A stretch of 55,725 nt of DNA from an uncultured Blastocatellia bacterium. Its GTDB lineage: Bacteria > Acidobacteriota > Blastocatellia > Chloracidobacteriales > Chloracidobacteriaceae. The stretch's first letter is position 1. Each line of letters starts with the position of its first letter. Positions 55,415 to 55,725 of the stretch are shown piece after piece. Below the pieces are notes generated by a model. The model worked only from the letters and a program-made list of their open reading frames with translations, was not told where the DNA came from and searched no databases. Position numbers and translations under genes: made by a program. The stretch lies in contig CALGZC010000044.1 in NCBI GenBank assembly GCA_937934745.1, positions 1-55,725 on the forward strand. Reading direction: 5' to 3'.

Positions 55415-55725
55415 CTTTGCGCGAAGGCGCCATGCCGTTCCGCTTGCTGGGCCGCATCTCCATCCGTCCGCGCGCGTATCAGTTCGTCCCGCTGTTGATG
55501 GCGCTCAGGCTCGATCCGGCGCGCCTGTTCATCGCCGACGACGTGGGCGTGGGCAAGACCATCGAGGCGCTGCTGGTGGCCCGCGAACTGCTCGACCGCG
55601 GCGAGATTCGGCGGGTGTGCGTCCTGACGCCGCCCGTCCTGTGTGAGCAGTGGGCGCAGGAGATGGCTGAAAAGTTTAACCTCGAGCCGGTGATTGTGCG
55701 TTCGGGGACGGTGGGTCAACTGGAG
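55339..55725 (+). CDS. SNF2/DEAD-like helicase, ATP-binding part, partial at window edge
   Basis: In the third frame, open from a GTG at 55339 to the window end: FPLPTADDVADAAAAHLLWQ, FRLLGRISIRPRAYQFVPLLMAL, the Walker A IADDVGVGKTIEALLVARELL and LTPPVLCEQWAQEMAEKFN. These match the start of the ATPase core of SNF2-family helicases that precede phospholipase-D-like or C-terminal helicase regions. It is continuous in sense with the preceding fragment but out of frame by one base. The start codon given is nominal; the true gene probably begins at 55160. Confidence 0.82.
   Translation, partial: MFPLPTADDVADAAAAHLLWQAARLTLREGAMPFRLLGRISIRPRAYQFVPLLMALRLDPARLFIADDVGVGKTIEALLVARELLDRGEIRRVCVLTPPVLCEQWAQEMAEKFNLEPVIVRSGTVGQLE

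Overview
The window looks like a chromosomal segment of an Acidobacteriota bacterium, most plausibly Chloracidobacterium or a close relative. That is inference: it rests on the GC-rich sequence, an acidobacterial-type VWFA protein, an hspR-linked dnaK operon that also carries a carotenoid desaturase, and the general gene mix. No rRNA, tRNA, CRISPR array, transposase or phage gene was seen.

Layout. 1-2263 (minus) is the upstream end of a lasso-peptide-type locus: B1 (PqqD-like), B2 (transglutaminase-like protease) and an asparagine-synthetase-type cyclase cut by the window edge. A protein-arginine-methyltransferase-like gene diverges from it (2450-3610). 3648-15595 (minus) holds a secreted SUMF1-like protein, a large unknown protein, cobU, hutU, a two-domain ornithine-lipid-type acyltransferase, a DegT aminotransferase/glycosyltransferase/acetyltransferase trio for surface sugars, an FtsB-like protein and a phosphohexomutase. 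15898-23447 (plus) holds an HD-GYP sensor, a CtpA-type protease, glutaryl-CoA dehydrogenase, uvrB and a histidine phosphatase. 23727-27768 (minus) is the conserved ffh-rpsP-khpA-rimM-trmD-rplS operon, followed by guaB on the plus strand.

29598-35061 (minus) is the most interesting region. It is a compact RiPP-type cluster of ATP-grasp protein, B2 protease, a 52-residue precursor candidate, HprK-like kinase, radical SAM enzyme, PqqD-like recognition protein and nucleotidyltransferase. The precursor leader has the spacing of lasso leaders, but no lasso cyclase is present and a radical SAM enzyme sits in the cluster, so the product is probably not a standard lasso peptide.

35169-48402 (minus) holds a DUF4097-like protein, carA, a DUF374 acyltransferase, hisD, tatC, tatA/B, a ROK protein, a CrtI-family desaturase with hspR-dnaJ-dnaK, and a VWFA protein. 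dnaK has a near-consensus promoter overlapped by a perfect palindrome. 48572-50070 (plus) holds rsmE-moaD-moaE. An ECF sigma factor with its probable anti-sigma factor (50086-51348, minus) faces away from a secreted basic protein and a VIT/VWA protein (plus). The window ends in a SNF2-type helicase that appears frameshifted near 55338.
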